A DNA stretch of 64,000 nt, from the NCBI GenBank assembly GCA_023627715.1, contig JAMAHW010000010.1, positions 186,001-250,000 on the forward strand. The letters are read 5' to 3'. Position numbers and translations under genes: made by a program. Below, piece by piece: positions 12,323 to 23,975 of the stretch. This stretch comes from Periconia sp. R9002 (Eukaryota > Ascomycota > Dothideomycetes > Pleosporales > Periconiaceae). Within the stretch, counting starts at the first letter, position 1. Each line of letters begins with the position of its first letter. A model generated the notes under the pieces. It saw nothing but the letters and a program-made list of their open reading frames with translations. It did not search any database and was not told the DNA's origin.

Positions 12323-13183
12323 ATGCCGTTCCTCCATAAGCTTGTGGCCCGGTCTTTACGGCCTGGTGCCTTTCACTCCCCAACACTCTCTGGTATTCTT
12401 CGCCGGAATCCTATAACTCCATCCGCCAAACCTATGCCAACCAACTTCTACACGTCCTCCATCTACCACCGCTCTATGGGTCGTCGTTTCTACTCATCCC
12501 ATCGATTGTCCTATGAAAGAAAATCCACCCTCAACATGTACGTGATCTACGGCGCCATAGGACTCAATTGCGCCGTCTGCGCCTATGCCAACTACACCCT
12601 TGCACAAGCCCGCCAAGGATCCCCCGAAAATTACCTCTGGTTCAATCGAAATTTCACCCTCAATTACGATGACGTGGTCCGCGAGGGAAGATGGTGGACC
12701 TTGATTACAAGCGTCTTCTCTCATACCGCCCCCATGCATTTGTTGGGCAATATGGTCACGACCTACTTTCTTGGTATGTTGTTAGCGCACACGCCTGGCA
12801 TAAGGCCGGGCATGCTCGTGAGCCTCATCCTAGGATCCGCTCTCTCTGGATCCATTTTCTATCTCGGCTTCCGGCGCTACAAGATCCAGAATGAGGCAGA
12901 AAAAACCCAGTGGGGTAATTCTAGTCCCCGTGACATGAAGCGCGGCTTGGGTTTCTCGGGAGCGGTCATGGGTGTCAGCGCTGTTGCGGCTTGCATACAC
13001 CCCAAAATGATAATCCATTTGTGGGGGATCGTCCCTCTACCGCTATGGGCTTTGGTCACCGGGTATGCTGTTTTGGATATGTATTTTCTCAATGATACCA
13101 ACAGCAGAACTGCGCATTCTGGACATATTGGGGGCTTGATCTTTGGTCTGATGTATTATCTAACGAAGTTGAGGGGGTTTTAA
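12323..13183 (+). CDS. Rhomboid-family intramembrane serine protease, probably mitochondrial
   Basis: A single exon of 286 residues. The first 60 residues are rich in Arg, Ser and Pro with almost no acids (MPFLHKLVARSLRPGAFHS, later HRSMGRRFYSSHRLS), which is a mitochondrial-type leader. The rhomboid core follows: GRWWTLITSVFSHTAPMHLL with the conserved HxxxN (His and Asn of the oxyanion region), GFSGAVMG with the catalytic Ser about residue 214, and AHSGHIGGLIFG with the catalytic His about residue 270. About six transmembrane segments are visible. It is therefore likely an active protease cleaving substrates within a membrane. It may be the Pcp1/PARL counterpart or a second, Pezizomycotina-type rhomboid; the core does not let me choose. 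It is divergently arranged with DHH1. Confidence 0.9.
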   Translation: MPFLHKLVARSLRPGAFHSPTLSGILRRNPITPSAKPMPTNFYTSSIYHRSMGRRFYSSHRLSYERKSTLNMYVIYGAIGLNCAVCAYANYTLAQARQGSPENYLWFNRNFTLNYDDVVREGRWWTLITSVFSHTAPMHLLGNMVTTYFLGMLLAHTPGIRPGMLVSLILGSALSGSIFYLGFRRYKIQNEAEKTQWGNSSPRDMKRGLGFSGAVMGVSAVAACIHPKMIIHLWGIVPLPLWALVTGYAVLDMYFLNDTNSRTAHSGHIGGLIFGLMYYLTKLRGF

Positions 13184-13504
13184 TATCTCAATCATGTGAT
13201 GTTCTTATAGAACTGTATTATTGCATGTAAGCTATATATTAAACAATTGGTTGCCGAACAAAGGCGTTTCCAGGCCAACAATCCAGTGACACGGTGCATT
13301 TTGATCATAGGAAATAGTGGTTTTGATTTTGATGAGTAGACAGCGAAAAATACAGCACTGATTAAAAATGCCCCTTTACAACATTGTGCAGCCATTCCGA
13401 TTATGGCATACATGTAGGTGTGTATTGCAACATCCAGCCCCAGGTCGTCTCAAACGCACTGTGTTGCTTCATCCCTTCGAAGGTCTAAGCACTAATGTGT
13501 GCGA
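13184..13504. other. Short convergent spacer
   Basis: The rhomboid gene and the next gene converge here; the 320 bases are AT-rich and show no coding signal, consistent with two 3' ends. Confidence 0.4.
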
Positions 13505-15773
13505 CTAACTACCCAACATCTCAGGCTCCAATCTCGGAGCCTGATTTTCGATTTCCACTGTGGTTGGGATTTCTTTATCAACCTTTGGAGTTTCTACGTC
13601 GACCAAGGGCTCCGCAATGACAGCAGTGGATGGTAGAATGGGGCCATTGTTATCGCTTGTGGTAGAAATCGGTGGCGGAATATTCTCCCCAGGGTCAACA
13701 GAGTCAGCGTCATCATCCGAATCCACCGTAGCCTTGGAGAGTATGCTCTGATCCGACTTCCTGGGTCGTCCGCGTGGTTTGGCTGGTTTTTTTGGTTTGG
13801 GAGGCGTACGTTTTATTTCTAGCTCTTGCCCGTTGCCTCCAGTGGGTTGCTCGTCCATGTCCGTATCCGAGCTATTCAGGATGAATTCTTCAGAGAGAAA
13901 CAGAGTCTGAGACTTCCTCGGTCCAGACTTCTGCTTCCCTGTTTTCTTGGAAGAACCGGGGGTAGTAACTAAAGAGTCTTGTACTTTCTCCTTTTTAGGC
14001 TTTGGCGTCTTTCCTTGAGAGTGTGGGGGTACCTTCCAGGAGTGTAAGGGTACCTTCCATGCAGAACTTGCAGTTGAGACCTTTTGAATATTTCCCGTGC
14101 TGTTTCTCTTAAACCCGGGTTTGGGACCTGGCTTCTTTCTCGGTGGCTTTATTGCCGGGCTTGAAGCGGGGGTTGATGCATTCTGTGCTGTTGCCGGTGT
14201 AGGTTGCGCTGCCTCCTCGTCTTCGCCCTCATCCTGTACATGGATTGCCGATTGAGTGGATTTTCGTCGGCCAGCTGCTCGTTTTGGCTGCTTGGGAGTT
14301 TTGACTTTGGCCTTGGTCACGAATTCTTCGTCTTCATCTTCTTCAGTCTTCCTCCAAGCCCGTCCTTTGCCCTTATAATAAGCTTTCCCTGAGTTTGGCA
14401 GCAAGTCATCTGATTGCTCTGTTATTACATCATTTTCATCCGCGACAGGTGTTTCGTCCCTGGTCTCTTCGACCGGACGTGTTGAGCGTACGAATTTAAT
14501 AGTCTGTTTTTTGGGTGGCGGCTCAACAGTACTGTCATCACTCTTTTCACCTGAAAGTTGGTCTTCAAATAACTTTGCGTGATGTTGGTAAGGATTCTGT
14601 TGTGCAGCTGTTCGAGTACGCAGGCCACGCCTCGACGCTGATAGTGAAACCGGGCTATTGGGCGACGCAGCCGTTGTGTTGGGCGTAGCGAGTCGTTGAG
14701 CCGTAGAGACGTCTTCACTGCCTTGTAGCAAAGTCTCCTGTGGTTGTCTGTTGTCAGCAAACTCAGAGATAAGTGATCTCATGGATGCAGACGTTACCTT
14801 TGCTTTTCTCTCTGACTTTTTAGCCGGTTTGGTTTTGGGGGATTTTGTAGTCACTGCAACCACTGAAGTTCCATACCCTACCCCTCAATTAGCACAATTC
14901 TTATCGCTTAACAGCGCATTTTGTGGTGGCGTCAAGAACATCGGCGTGCCGAACAGGTAGGGTACATTGTGTTGTTAGATCTTTGGTATCATAGAACGTA
15001 CCTTGTGCAGTAGATTTGATAGAACCTGCAGGATTCACGGCGGCAGCATCAACGGATGTGGCATCGTCGTCCATGTCTTCTGGTGCTATTGTAGCCTCCG
15101 ACTGAATAGATGGATTAGCCTGAATTCCTTCAGAATCCAACACCATGGCAACTTACCAAAAATTGCTTCTTTCTGCGTCCGCCTGACTTACGTCGTTCAC
15201 TGGGAGCAGTCTCGTCGTGATCATCACTTTCGTCCGACTTTACAATTTCTTGTGACTGAGATACGTTAGTAAGGTGCAAAACTAACACCAAAACATTAAT
15301 ACCAGAGAATGTTTCTTAGATTTTCTTTTTCGTTTCGCGGATCCAGGAGCTTCGTCCGCCTTCTGTCGCGAAGTCGATTTAGACGGTTTGGCGGTCTGCC
15401 GCATTCCGTAACCGTTTGTGGTGACATTTTTTGGCCGCGTAGACACCCGCTGTGAACGCGAAACATCAACAGCCTCCACCTCAGACACCTCATCCTCCTA
15501 TCCTAATTAGAGATGATTCATTTGAGGGATAAAGTATTCTGAACTTACATCCGACGATGTCTCATTCAGGATGTCCATGGTCACATGCATAAGATAAGGA
15601 CCGAGGACATGGTCCGACTTAGTCCACTCTTCGTAACTCATTGCTGGCATGGTACAATCGTTCTTGTAGGTACCATATTCCGCTTCGCCGCACTTGGCAA
15701 GCCATGCAAGAAAACGTTCGTTGGATAGACTGTTATCGCCATTAAGATCTGGCGATTGCGCGACTGGCGCCAT
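13505..15773 (-). CDS. Disordered nuclear protein with AT-hook-like motifs, function unknown
   Basis: Five exons on the minus strand, 15773-15549, 15497-15303, 15255-15157, 15119-15002 and 14877-13505 (or 14883, two alternative in-phase acceptors), giving about 670 residues. The N-terminal 75 residues are compact (FLAWLAKCGEAEYGTYKND, then MSYEEWTKSDHVLGPYLMHV) and may be the only folded part. The rest is low-complexity: Lys/Arg/Ser/Pro with acidic patches. KPRGRPRKS near residue 575 is a textbook AT-hook, and KKPGPKPGFKR is a degenerate one. LRTRTAAQQNPYQHHAKLF resembles short linear motifs seen in fungal nuclear proteins, but I cannot name the family. A local duplication gives WKVPLHS/WKVPPHS. 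Several bipartite basic clusters would serve as nuclear localisation signals. DNA binding is inference from the AT-hook; no enzymatic domain is seen. Confidence 0.7.
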
Positions 15774-17081
15774 GGCAGGTGGTTGTATGTTGGAAAGTGA
15801 GCGGAGCGCTATGTTGAATCAAGGACATGCAGAGGAAAATCTGGTCCAGCCAAGGAGGAGTGTCGGTTAAAAGTGTTAATAAATACAATCCCTTCGCTTA
15901 TTCGTCGTCGATAACGTGCGCAACAAGATGCACGGTGTGAAAGGTGATGTGATGAGAGTTGAGAAATGGAGTGTAAGAAGGAAGAAGGTCGAAGTGTGAA
16001 GAGAGAAGATCCGTGTCTCGTCACACGTTAGCTTTGCTATACCGAAGATACAGCGAAAAACGTTCCTGCGGACGATACAGCTTGACACAATGCACTAGAA
16101 TCAAAGTTTCATAGTCTTACCCGATGGTGATGGTAGACGCTGTAAGGCCTGCTCAGAATGCAAAAGATGAAAAAAGAATGGCGCAGATGCGCATGCGCTA
16201 AAGTCAACATTGATAATTTCTCAGCTCGGCTAGAAAGTCAGGGCACTTAGAAAGGTATGATAACAACCACCATCTCGCATATCGTATTAGCGACTACATG
16301 CCATCGCTATGCTATCACATGTCGTGGCAACAAAAGTCTTGTATTAATATTTGGAGTACGATGAGGGCTCCCCTTGTATTGCTGTACCAACTACGACATG
16401 GGTACTATTGAATCTACACAGATTGTAACCTTTGTTGGACAAGCACACGTTGCTTGAAATCCATCTCTGTGTAGCCGTAAGAGTTCAGATTTATTGGCTA
16501 TTTTCACTGTATTAAGCAAACTATTTCTTGACGTAATCTTGCTATTGATGGGTACGATTTCTCCACCAGAGGAGCCGCTACAAAACATTTATGTACATAC
16601 ATAAGTTGCGAATGCCAATTGTCAGCTTAGGAACGCCGCCCCCCATCACTTACTGGCTGACTACCAAGGTCAAAGGGTATACAAACGCAACCGATTCCGT
16701 CCCACGTGGTCGAATTTCTGTCAAATTGAGAATGACGCCAAGCCGCGCAACGCCTTCCGTAGACGATGGGCAAGAAAAAGGCAAAAAGGAAAACAAAACC
16801 ACCCTATGTTTCTTGCATCTGAAGTAGCTCACAGGTAAACTCGTCGACTCTTGTTCCCAAACACAACTGAGTCTGCATGAAAACGAAGACCACGAATGAA
16901 ACATTGAATGCAAACATGAAAATGAACATGGTAGGAGTAGGACGAGGACTGATCGGTACGCTGGTACCGGCAAACCCATCTAGAGATTTATGAGAAAACC
17001 AAAAGGACAAAGTACACCAACGCAATGGGCGTTGTACATACTGCATGAGATGCAGGGAACAGAAAATATGAAAAGAAAAGA
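15774..17081. other. Gene-free region, SPT7 trailer and promoter of the AT-hook gene
   Basis: About 1.3 kb. The left part is upstream of the minus-strand AT-hook gene, the right part is downstream of SPT7. Open frames such as 16650-16979 are short and have no family resemblance. No repeat or RNA gene is seen. Confidence 0.4.
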
Positions 17082-20000
17082 TTACGCAGCTGGAATGCTC
17101 TCAGGACTGATCATCCCCACTGCACTTCCGTCGTCTTTTTCGGGTTCGTTGACGGCTTGATTTTCCTTCTGAGGCATATCGAATTTGAGTTTACCGATTG
17201 GTTTGTCAATACCTTTGTTCTGGCTATTGGGCCCACCGCTGCCACCATTTTCCTCTCTACCTTCATCAAGTTTTCGTTTTTTTCGCGCCATTTGCTGCTG
17301 TTCTCTCAATGGGCGTTTACGAGGGCTAGAGATCTTGCCGGTGGGAGGAAGACGCGGCTTGGGGAACCGTTGTTTCGGTGGCAAGTCATCATCTTCGATG
17401 AGCGCCTCATTGGGATTGTCTCGTAGCTTGGCACGAAACCAATCTTGAACGAGCCCGATGTGATTGGGAATGGTTTGCATAGTGATAGGCTCAAACTTCT
17501 GTGGTTCTTCCATGAGGACGCCAGTGGTAGCGACATTACTTTGAATGAATTAGTCTTTGCGGGTCTATATGGGGCAGGAATAACATACTTGGTGTTTTGA
17601 GAGGCATGTAGTTGATGCATCCTGTTTTGTAGCAAATGCAAAGGAACACTGAAACTAACGCCAAATTCTTTGTCGAGGCCAAGTTCCTTGAAGCCAAAGA
17701 AGTCTTCGCCGATGTCTTCGGCAAAGTCACCACCAACAAATTGCTCGCTACCGTCGTTGAAAGCTCCAGCACCATCAGCGCCAGCGTTATCCATCGCGGG
17801 ACGGAGCAACTCAGCATAATAGGAACGCATCCTGTCATGCATACCAGCAAGTTTGGAGCCGAGCCTCTCGATATCGTCCTTCACATACGTCTCGAGAGTT
17901 TCTAGGTCAACGCCATTGACCTGCAATGCATGTAACACAGCTTCCTCTTGCGTGAACCTTGGAGTCCACTTTGGCAAAGTAGAGGTATTTGAAACAGCAG
18001 CGGAAGCTGGTGTCCGCATTTTGGGGGTCTCACGATAAACAGCCAGGCTTTTCACAAGTTTTTCGAAAAAGTCGCCTGCGATGTCGGTAATAGCGTCAAG
18101 TGCGGATGGTTGGAATTCTTCGAAGCCAGCGTGGTAAAATATTTTGCCTACACTTCGCTGAAGCGCAGCACGGCAGACATATGGAGCCATGACTGGACCG
18201 TCCTCAGACACGACCATAGGTTCTATGTCTGCCTCCATGAAGGGCTGGGGATCGTACTTCTGAAACTGGTTTTGATACATCTTGAGAAAGGTCAACATAA
18301 CTGTCTAAGGTGAGAATAAAAAGGCACGGTATGGCTTACTTGCGATTGCAGTTGCATTTGCTTCACAATGCCAATCTTTGCACATATTTTCCTCGTCTCT
18401 TGCATTTGGCGCATGTTGGACTCCATCTTTTTCACTAAAGAGCCTTCCGGCGCAACAAATTGACCCTTGGGCACGATACGCATATATTCTTCGTATTGTT
18501 GTATGACATGGCCTTCGGAGTCTTCAATCCATTGCTGACGTTCGTTGAGATCTGGCACTGCGCATACAGGATCATAATAGTCGGGTATTTGGCGTTCTTC
18601 CTCCTCTTCAATGCCCTCGGCAAGTGTTTCTCCAGCTGTCGGCACTACACTATCCTTGCCATCAGGTTGAGGCATAGTGTTGTTCGAAGACTCTTCTTCC
18701 ATGGCCTGTTTGCGATGGCGAAGCCACCTCCGCATCCCAGCTTTGGAGCGTAAGATGGCAGGCTCGTCCACTTGCAGCTGGTCGTCTCGAAACAAACGAT
18801 GACGTTCAGCTGCAATAGTTGCGCGATCTTTCTTGGTGACCTGTTTCCATGTTTTGTATTCAAGATCATCTAGGTCAGCGTCTTCTTCGAAAAATCCGCT
18901 CACAGATGCTCCCGTGCCATCCGCATCTGAAAGGTCGGTTTGACTTCCATGCACGCCATTTCGCAAAGCACCATTCGGGCCCAAGGGAGTAAGTGTACCG
19001 GGAGGTGGAGTTGACAAGCCGTTGATGCTTCCTTCCATTTCCGAGTCGGCACGGAGAAATTCGTTTTTTAAATTAGAGACAGTGTGATTCAAAGTAGGGA
19101 CGGCCGGTTTGACATCAGGCCCAGGTGTACCTTCCAGGCCTGCTGGGGGAGCTTTCCGCGTTGTCGTGCTGGACCCTTTGGCACCTTTACTGGGCGCTTT
19201 CCGTCCGCGTGATGCCATGATTGGCTCTTCGTCTTCGCTGTCCTCAGCGCCGTCTGCATCAGCATCTCCATTTCGCATCCTACGCTCTTCTGCCTCCACT
19301 TCTGCGCGGTCCCGAACAGTGATCTCCGGAATCAAGGGTACAAGTTTCTCTGTTTCCTTTCGCATGTAGAGCGCTTTCTTACGAAGGGGATGATCTGGAG
19401 TAGAGTTGTATTTCAGGCAATTAGCCCAGATCAGCATCAGGTCGTCTGTGAACTCTTTCTTGGATTTGTATTGCAGTTGCTTCAACTTTTTCATCATTGT
19501 TCCAATATCCATCGGTTGCTTGATGATGTTGTAGTAGTCCGGGGCCTCTCGTTTATTGACTCGCTGCAAGAAGGGATTGGCATGTTCACCAGCTTTGAGC
19601 TCCATGAGCACCTTTTCCATACTCTCATACAGTTCTTCTTGGCCAACACGATCTTCATTAGCCCACTTGCTGCGGTTCTTTCTCACTTCGCTGATCAGAC
19701 TTCTCAGCTGAGTGTCGCTCGCATGCACTTTGTCTCTTTGGGCATCTATGCGGGCAATAAGATGTTTCAGAGTAAGACTGGAAGCTCCGAGGTTGGTGGT
19801 ACTCAGCGTTCCTTGCTGAGGCGCTGCCGGGGTTCCTACCGCAGGAGCGTTGGCAGTCTGTCCAGACATTTCCGTCTCGACCTGTCGATCCAGTTCATCG
19901 AGTTTCTGCTGCTCGAGCATGGCATCCCGATCACTTTCAAGTGTATGAAACAGAGTGTGGAAACTGCGCTTCGCAGCATCCTCCGCTGCCTTTTTGTCTT

Positions 20001-20625
20001 GCTCCAGCTTCTTGCGCACATCATCAGATGTTTTAGCATGGGCTGGTATAGGAGGACTGGTGCGTTCAAGTCCCAACTTGCCAGACAGAGTGGGCATCCG
20101 AAGGCTTGGCGGGTCGAGGCCGCCAACAACAGTTCCGTTGGAAGCGCTTTTCGCAAGCAGAGGGGAGGTATGTGTATCATCTTCGTCTTCGTCATCATCG
20201 TCATCACCGTAGTCATCTTCATCAATTGTCCGGACAGGCTTCTTGGGGGTCGCGGTGGGGAGCGCGTCTTGTGTAGCGGGATCGAGGTCGGCGGCGGAAG
20301 AGGAGTTGACGTCGGAATCAATGAGATCGAGTTTGCAGGCGCCACCGAGTACGGCAGCGAGGCGCGCTTCGGTGCGCATGTATTGTTCTCGCCATCGCGC
20401 CGCCCGGGGGTCTTCTTCGGGGACAGCATCTACCCCCTCACCCAGCGCGTTGTTGTTGGAGCCGTTGGACATGGCCTCATCGCTCAATGGGGGATTGGGA
20501 GTACGTATGCGGATCGTGTTGGGTGGATGAGGGGGATTCCGTGCATAGTGTTGGCGCTCGCGAGATGATGTGCGATGTTGAAGTGATGGAGCGAACATGC
20601 TGCCCGTGGGGACAGGCAGCGCCAA
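17082..20625 (-). CDS. SPT7: SAGA complex subunit Spt7 (bromodomain and histone fold)
   Basis: Three exons on the minus strand, 20625-18340, 18304-17589 and 17538-17082, give 1152 residues. Residues 137-150 are a run of Asp/Glu. The bromodomain spans about 330-435 and contains [19 protein letters not shown] and the acetyl-lysine-binding Asn in [10 protein letters not shown] second conserved block ([20 protein letters not shown]) lies before exon 2. Exon 2 opens with the histone fold, about 795-855: [20 protein letters not shown] and [20 protein letters not shown]. In yeast this fold pairs with Taf10. Spt7 is a scaffold of the SAGA histone-acetyltransferase co-activator and fixes its integrity. 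The C-terminal 200 residues are disordered with a basic RKKRKLDE stretch. The start at 20625 gives a 51-residue N-terminal extension before a second Met (MSNGSNNN); either could be used. Confidence 0.95.
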
Positions 20626-21509
20626 GCCCTAGGACCTCCTCAGCGTACTGCGACGCCTTTAGGGCGGCCTCCAACCTCGTGCAAGTGTCGCAAAGGCACA
20701 GAAACACACATGGAAGGAGCCCTAAGGCGGGGGAATCGAATGATGATGAGTTTGAGATGAAATCGTGTCGTTGTGCACCCAGAAAGGATGGCAAAAGAGG
20801 CAGATGCCGTCACTCGGGCTCTGCGTTGCAGGTGAGGGAGGAAGGGTGTGGTTCGATTATGCTTTAGGGTTAGCACGCACCTGCGCGCCCGCCCGTTTGA
20901 GCACCCTTTGAACGGTAGGCAGATCTCTCCTTTTCTCCAGATACAGATCTCTGCACATGCGCGGAGCCTGTGTATACTGTATGGATTTCAGAGTACCCTG
21001 GCCCAGTGCATGAGTAATTCGCGATCCCGGGCGAACCTTGAACATTTGCCTCTGCTCGTTGTCGTGTACTTCCGCTGCCCCATCGTTGTCTTGGCAGTAC
21101 CCTCTCCCATTGCTGCATTAGGGGAACTAATGATTATCTAAACTCCACCTTCCGAATATCCACCCTCGAGGCCACATGCAAGCGCGGTTTGTTAAAGTTA
21201 TATGTATGCCGATTGGGTTTTGGACTTGGAAGCATCCATCGGACCTTATATTCTTCATACATGTCTCCTCTGCCAAAATGCTGCCGGGACTGCACTGGAC
21301 AAGACGGATGGACTGGATCCAACATACATCTGCTGCACGTGATCGTCGCGTTCGTGCTAAGTAAGCTGGATGGCAGCTAGCTAGGTTATGTAGTGGTAGC
21401 TACAGGCTACAGCTGGCAGATGCCATTCCCAACCACACATCACAGCCGGTCTCGCTCTATTGATTACTATGCCCCGTCTCTGGTGACACGCAGACTGCTA
21501 TTCTCCACC
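20626..21509. other. Divergent promoter between SPT7 and the VanZ-like gene
   Basis: An 880-base divergent intergenic stretch. Frames on both strands are short shadows without family resemblance. No repeat or RNA gene seen. Confidence 0.4.
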
Positions 21510-22330
21510 ATGCGAATTCGGAAACCCTTTGCTGGTATGTGTCGATTTGTTATACTCACTTTGCTGTGGCCGCTGGGTGAAGCGTCCCGCAGCCTTGTAC
21601 TCTGCCCATGTACAATCTCCAAAAAACCCCGTTTGTTGTGTCGAAGCTATCACCAAGACTGCCTGAAGACACTCACTATCGCTGTACAAACTTGCTAACC
21701 TCGCCCAGCCGCTTTTGGTGCCATAATTTTGATTTCCGCCGTCGCCGGATTCACACCGTCCGAATACAGCCTTCCGACATACAAGCAGAGCGACAAAGCT
21801 CTTCACTTCATTGCCTTCTTTCTGTTGACATTCTGCTTCTACTGGATCTTGGAGGCGAGCAGGAGGAAAGTGGTACACCTCACGTTTACCATTTGCACGT
21901 TGGGATTGGGATGCGCCAGCGAGATCATACAAGGGCTTTTGCCAGTGAGCTGCGCTAGCCCTCGACACTGCACAAGTGACGCTAACACTGGCAGATACAC
22001 CGCGAGTTTGATTACTACGACATACTTGCCAATGTTCTAGGCTCTGCAAGTGCCATAGCCTTGTGTAATTGGTATCATAAACGTATGCTTGAAAGGAAAC
22101 GTGCTGCAAGAGGTTATGGAGCCATTGCAGGCGAAGATCACGAGGAAGATGTGGAGCTGGGCGAAGGCACTGGGGGCCAGGAAACGGGCATCATCCGACC
22201 TACAGTCGACGAAGAACTCGATCGGTGGGACGAAAACGCGGAGGATTGGGAGACTACAGAACCTGCAGAGATGCTGACTAGTCCGGATGGTGGTGGGGAC
22301 CTAGGCGACAGCAAGAAGCGTGCCGATTGA
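21510..22330 (+). CDS. VanZ-like family membrane protein
   Basis: Three exons, 21510-21534, 21709-21944 and 21995-22330, give 198 residues. Exon 1 is only 25 nt and encodes MRIRKPFA. Hydrophobic segments are AAFGAIILISAVAGF, ALHFIAFFLLTFCFYWIL and LTFTICTLGLGCASEIIQGL, followed by the short helix DILANVLGSASAIALCNWY. The pattern K-x-D-K-x-x-H-F-x-x-F and later SEIIQGLLP..REFDYYDILANVLGS is the VanZ-like signature shared with bacterial VanZ; in fungi the biochemical role is not known. The last 85 residues are cytosolic-looking, acidic (GEDHEEDVELGEGTG) and disordered. Splice joins are in phase and the TM pattern continues across them, which supports the small first exon. Confidence 0.85.
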
Positions 22331-22763
22331 AGGGCGAGCAATGAAAATAATGCCTTGGGTAGTATGGCGTAGTTGGCGAGATAGCATGCGTGTCCTATAA
22401 TCCGTATTGTTCTATCATGATAGTTACTGCAGCAGCAATGAGAAATGCCACGTTAACATCGCTGGTCCAACGGTCAGTCCACAGCGAATACAATTTAATA
22501 CAATGACTTCCTGGTTGCCCCAAGCACAGTATGATGTTGTGAAAACTTGCACATCAAATTTTATTTTGTGTACATTCTCGTAGCTATGTTTGGCTTCACG
22601 TTTGCATCCCGTTCAAGCCAACATGTAACCGTAAATCGTGGCAATGGCTTATCCAGCCCCCATGATATCATGCATGTTCCCAGTGAGATGACTCAAGGAC
22701 CCGTTGACCCAAATCTGCGCCATGGTTTTATTTACCCCTGTTTTGGTCCGATCGATTCCCTCT
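22331..22763. other. Convergent spacer
   Basis: VanZ-like and eS26 genes converge on this 430-base stretch, which holds both 3' ends. Nothing else is seen. Confidence 0.4.
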
Positions 22764-23335
22764 CTACGCCTGAGCACCAGCGACCTTGGCGGCCTGCTGG
22801 GGGTTGACCTTCTTTCCGTCCTTGTTGTACCTGACGCGTGGCGGGGGAGCACGGTTGCGACGGCCCTCACGGGAGCGGACACTGTGTAGGTATATTAGAG
22901 AATTTCCAGGCATTGTCGGCGATCATCTCTTAATGAGGAACATACCGGACAATCTTGCCGTGGATAGCGCACGAGACGCAGTACTGAAGCTTCAAGTACA
23001 TCTTGGGGACAGTGTATTCCGGGAAGACGGAAGCATCAGAGATATCACCTTCGCAATCTGTCAGTCCTCTGATCGAATTATGCCGCAACGCTGCGTTGGC
23101 GGGGATTGCGCTATTCGAGGAAACGTACGGATGGCAGCAGACTCGACCATGTTGCGGATGGTGAACCTCTTGATCGCCTTGTCCTTGGGAGTGCATCGTG
23201 AGCAGTTGGAGCAGCGGATGGGCTTAACGTGGCCGCGGCCCTTCTTGTTACGACCGCTGAATATTGTTAGCCAACAGGTAATTGACGAAAGGACGTTGAT
23301 GCTGGGGCATACTTGGATGCTCGCTTCTTGACCAT
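22764..23335 (-). CDS. RPS26: 40S ribosomal protein eS26
   Basis: Four exons on the minus strand, 23335-23313 (23 nt), 23256-23129, 23048-22946 and 22881-22764, give 123 residues. The protein opens [20 protein letters not shown] and continues with the zinc-binding [19 protein letters not shown], then [17 protein letters not shown], and [13 protein letters not shown] with the second Cys pair. It ends in [20 protein letters not shown] plus an Ala/Gln tail. eS26 lies at the mRNA exit channel of the small subunit and contacts mRNA upstream of the start codon. The fragmented gene with small introns in the first codons is typical for fungal ribosomal-protein genes. Divergent from the CBS/PB1 gene. 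Confidence 0.97.
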
Positions 23336-23975
23336 GATGGGCTGATTCTTCGACTCGTCAGTGGTGATTGATCGATAGGCTGTATTGAAGGGGGAATGCG
23401 CACCGAAGTATTGGACCTAGGAGTCAGTAAAATCGGGTTGTCGAGGTGGTTTCGTTACAGGCGGCGTAGTAGAGTAAGTCGCCAAAATCAAGTGTGGGCG
23501 TAGCGAGCATGAGCTCCGAGAGAGATCCGCGATTATCTTATCTACATCTTGGCACTGATACGATCCCGTTACTTACCAGTTGGCGATGATCGGTCAGTCA
23601 AGTACGACAGTAGACAGTTTCAAGATTCGCTCCGAAGCTCTGGCATATCTACAGTGTGGAGTTATTTCAGGGTGTTCTGCCAGGGAAAATGTTCACGCAT
23701 AGTTGTATAGATAAGCTGCACAAAAGTACTTGTCAAAACTGATGTTCTCCCTCTCCTCGCAGTTGTCCTTGTGACCAGTGAACACACCTTCCCCAATTCG
23801 GCCCCGCGTCGTTGTTTTCCCGTGCGGTTGCCAGGGTGCCAGCCAGGGTCAATCACCTTTTGCTTTGCTTGCTCAGTCTCAGTGCCATCCACCAGCTCTC
23901 CCAATACATAACCCGCGAGCAAAGGATCACCACTGACCGTTTTGGAGACCTGCGTTATCGTCCCATCTCCACATC
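23336..23975. other. Divergent promoter between eS26 and the CBS/PB1 gene
   Basis: A 640-base promoter region. Ribosomal-protein leaders of filamentous fungi often contain a 5' UTR intron, and a few GT/AG pairs here would allow one, but the sequence alone does not decide it. No coding signal. Confidence 0.4.

Noticed and set aside
19390..20568. 392-codon frame opposite SPT7
   Set aside because: Antisense shadow of the conserved SPT7 coding sequence.
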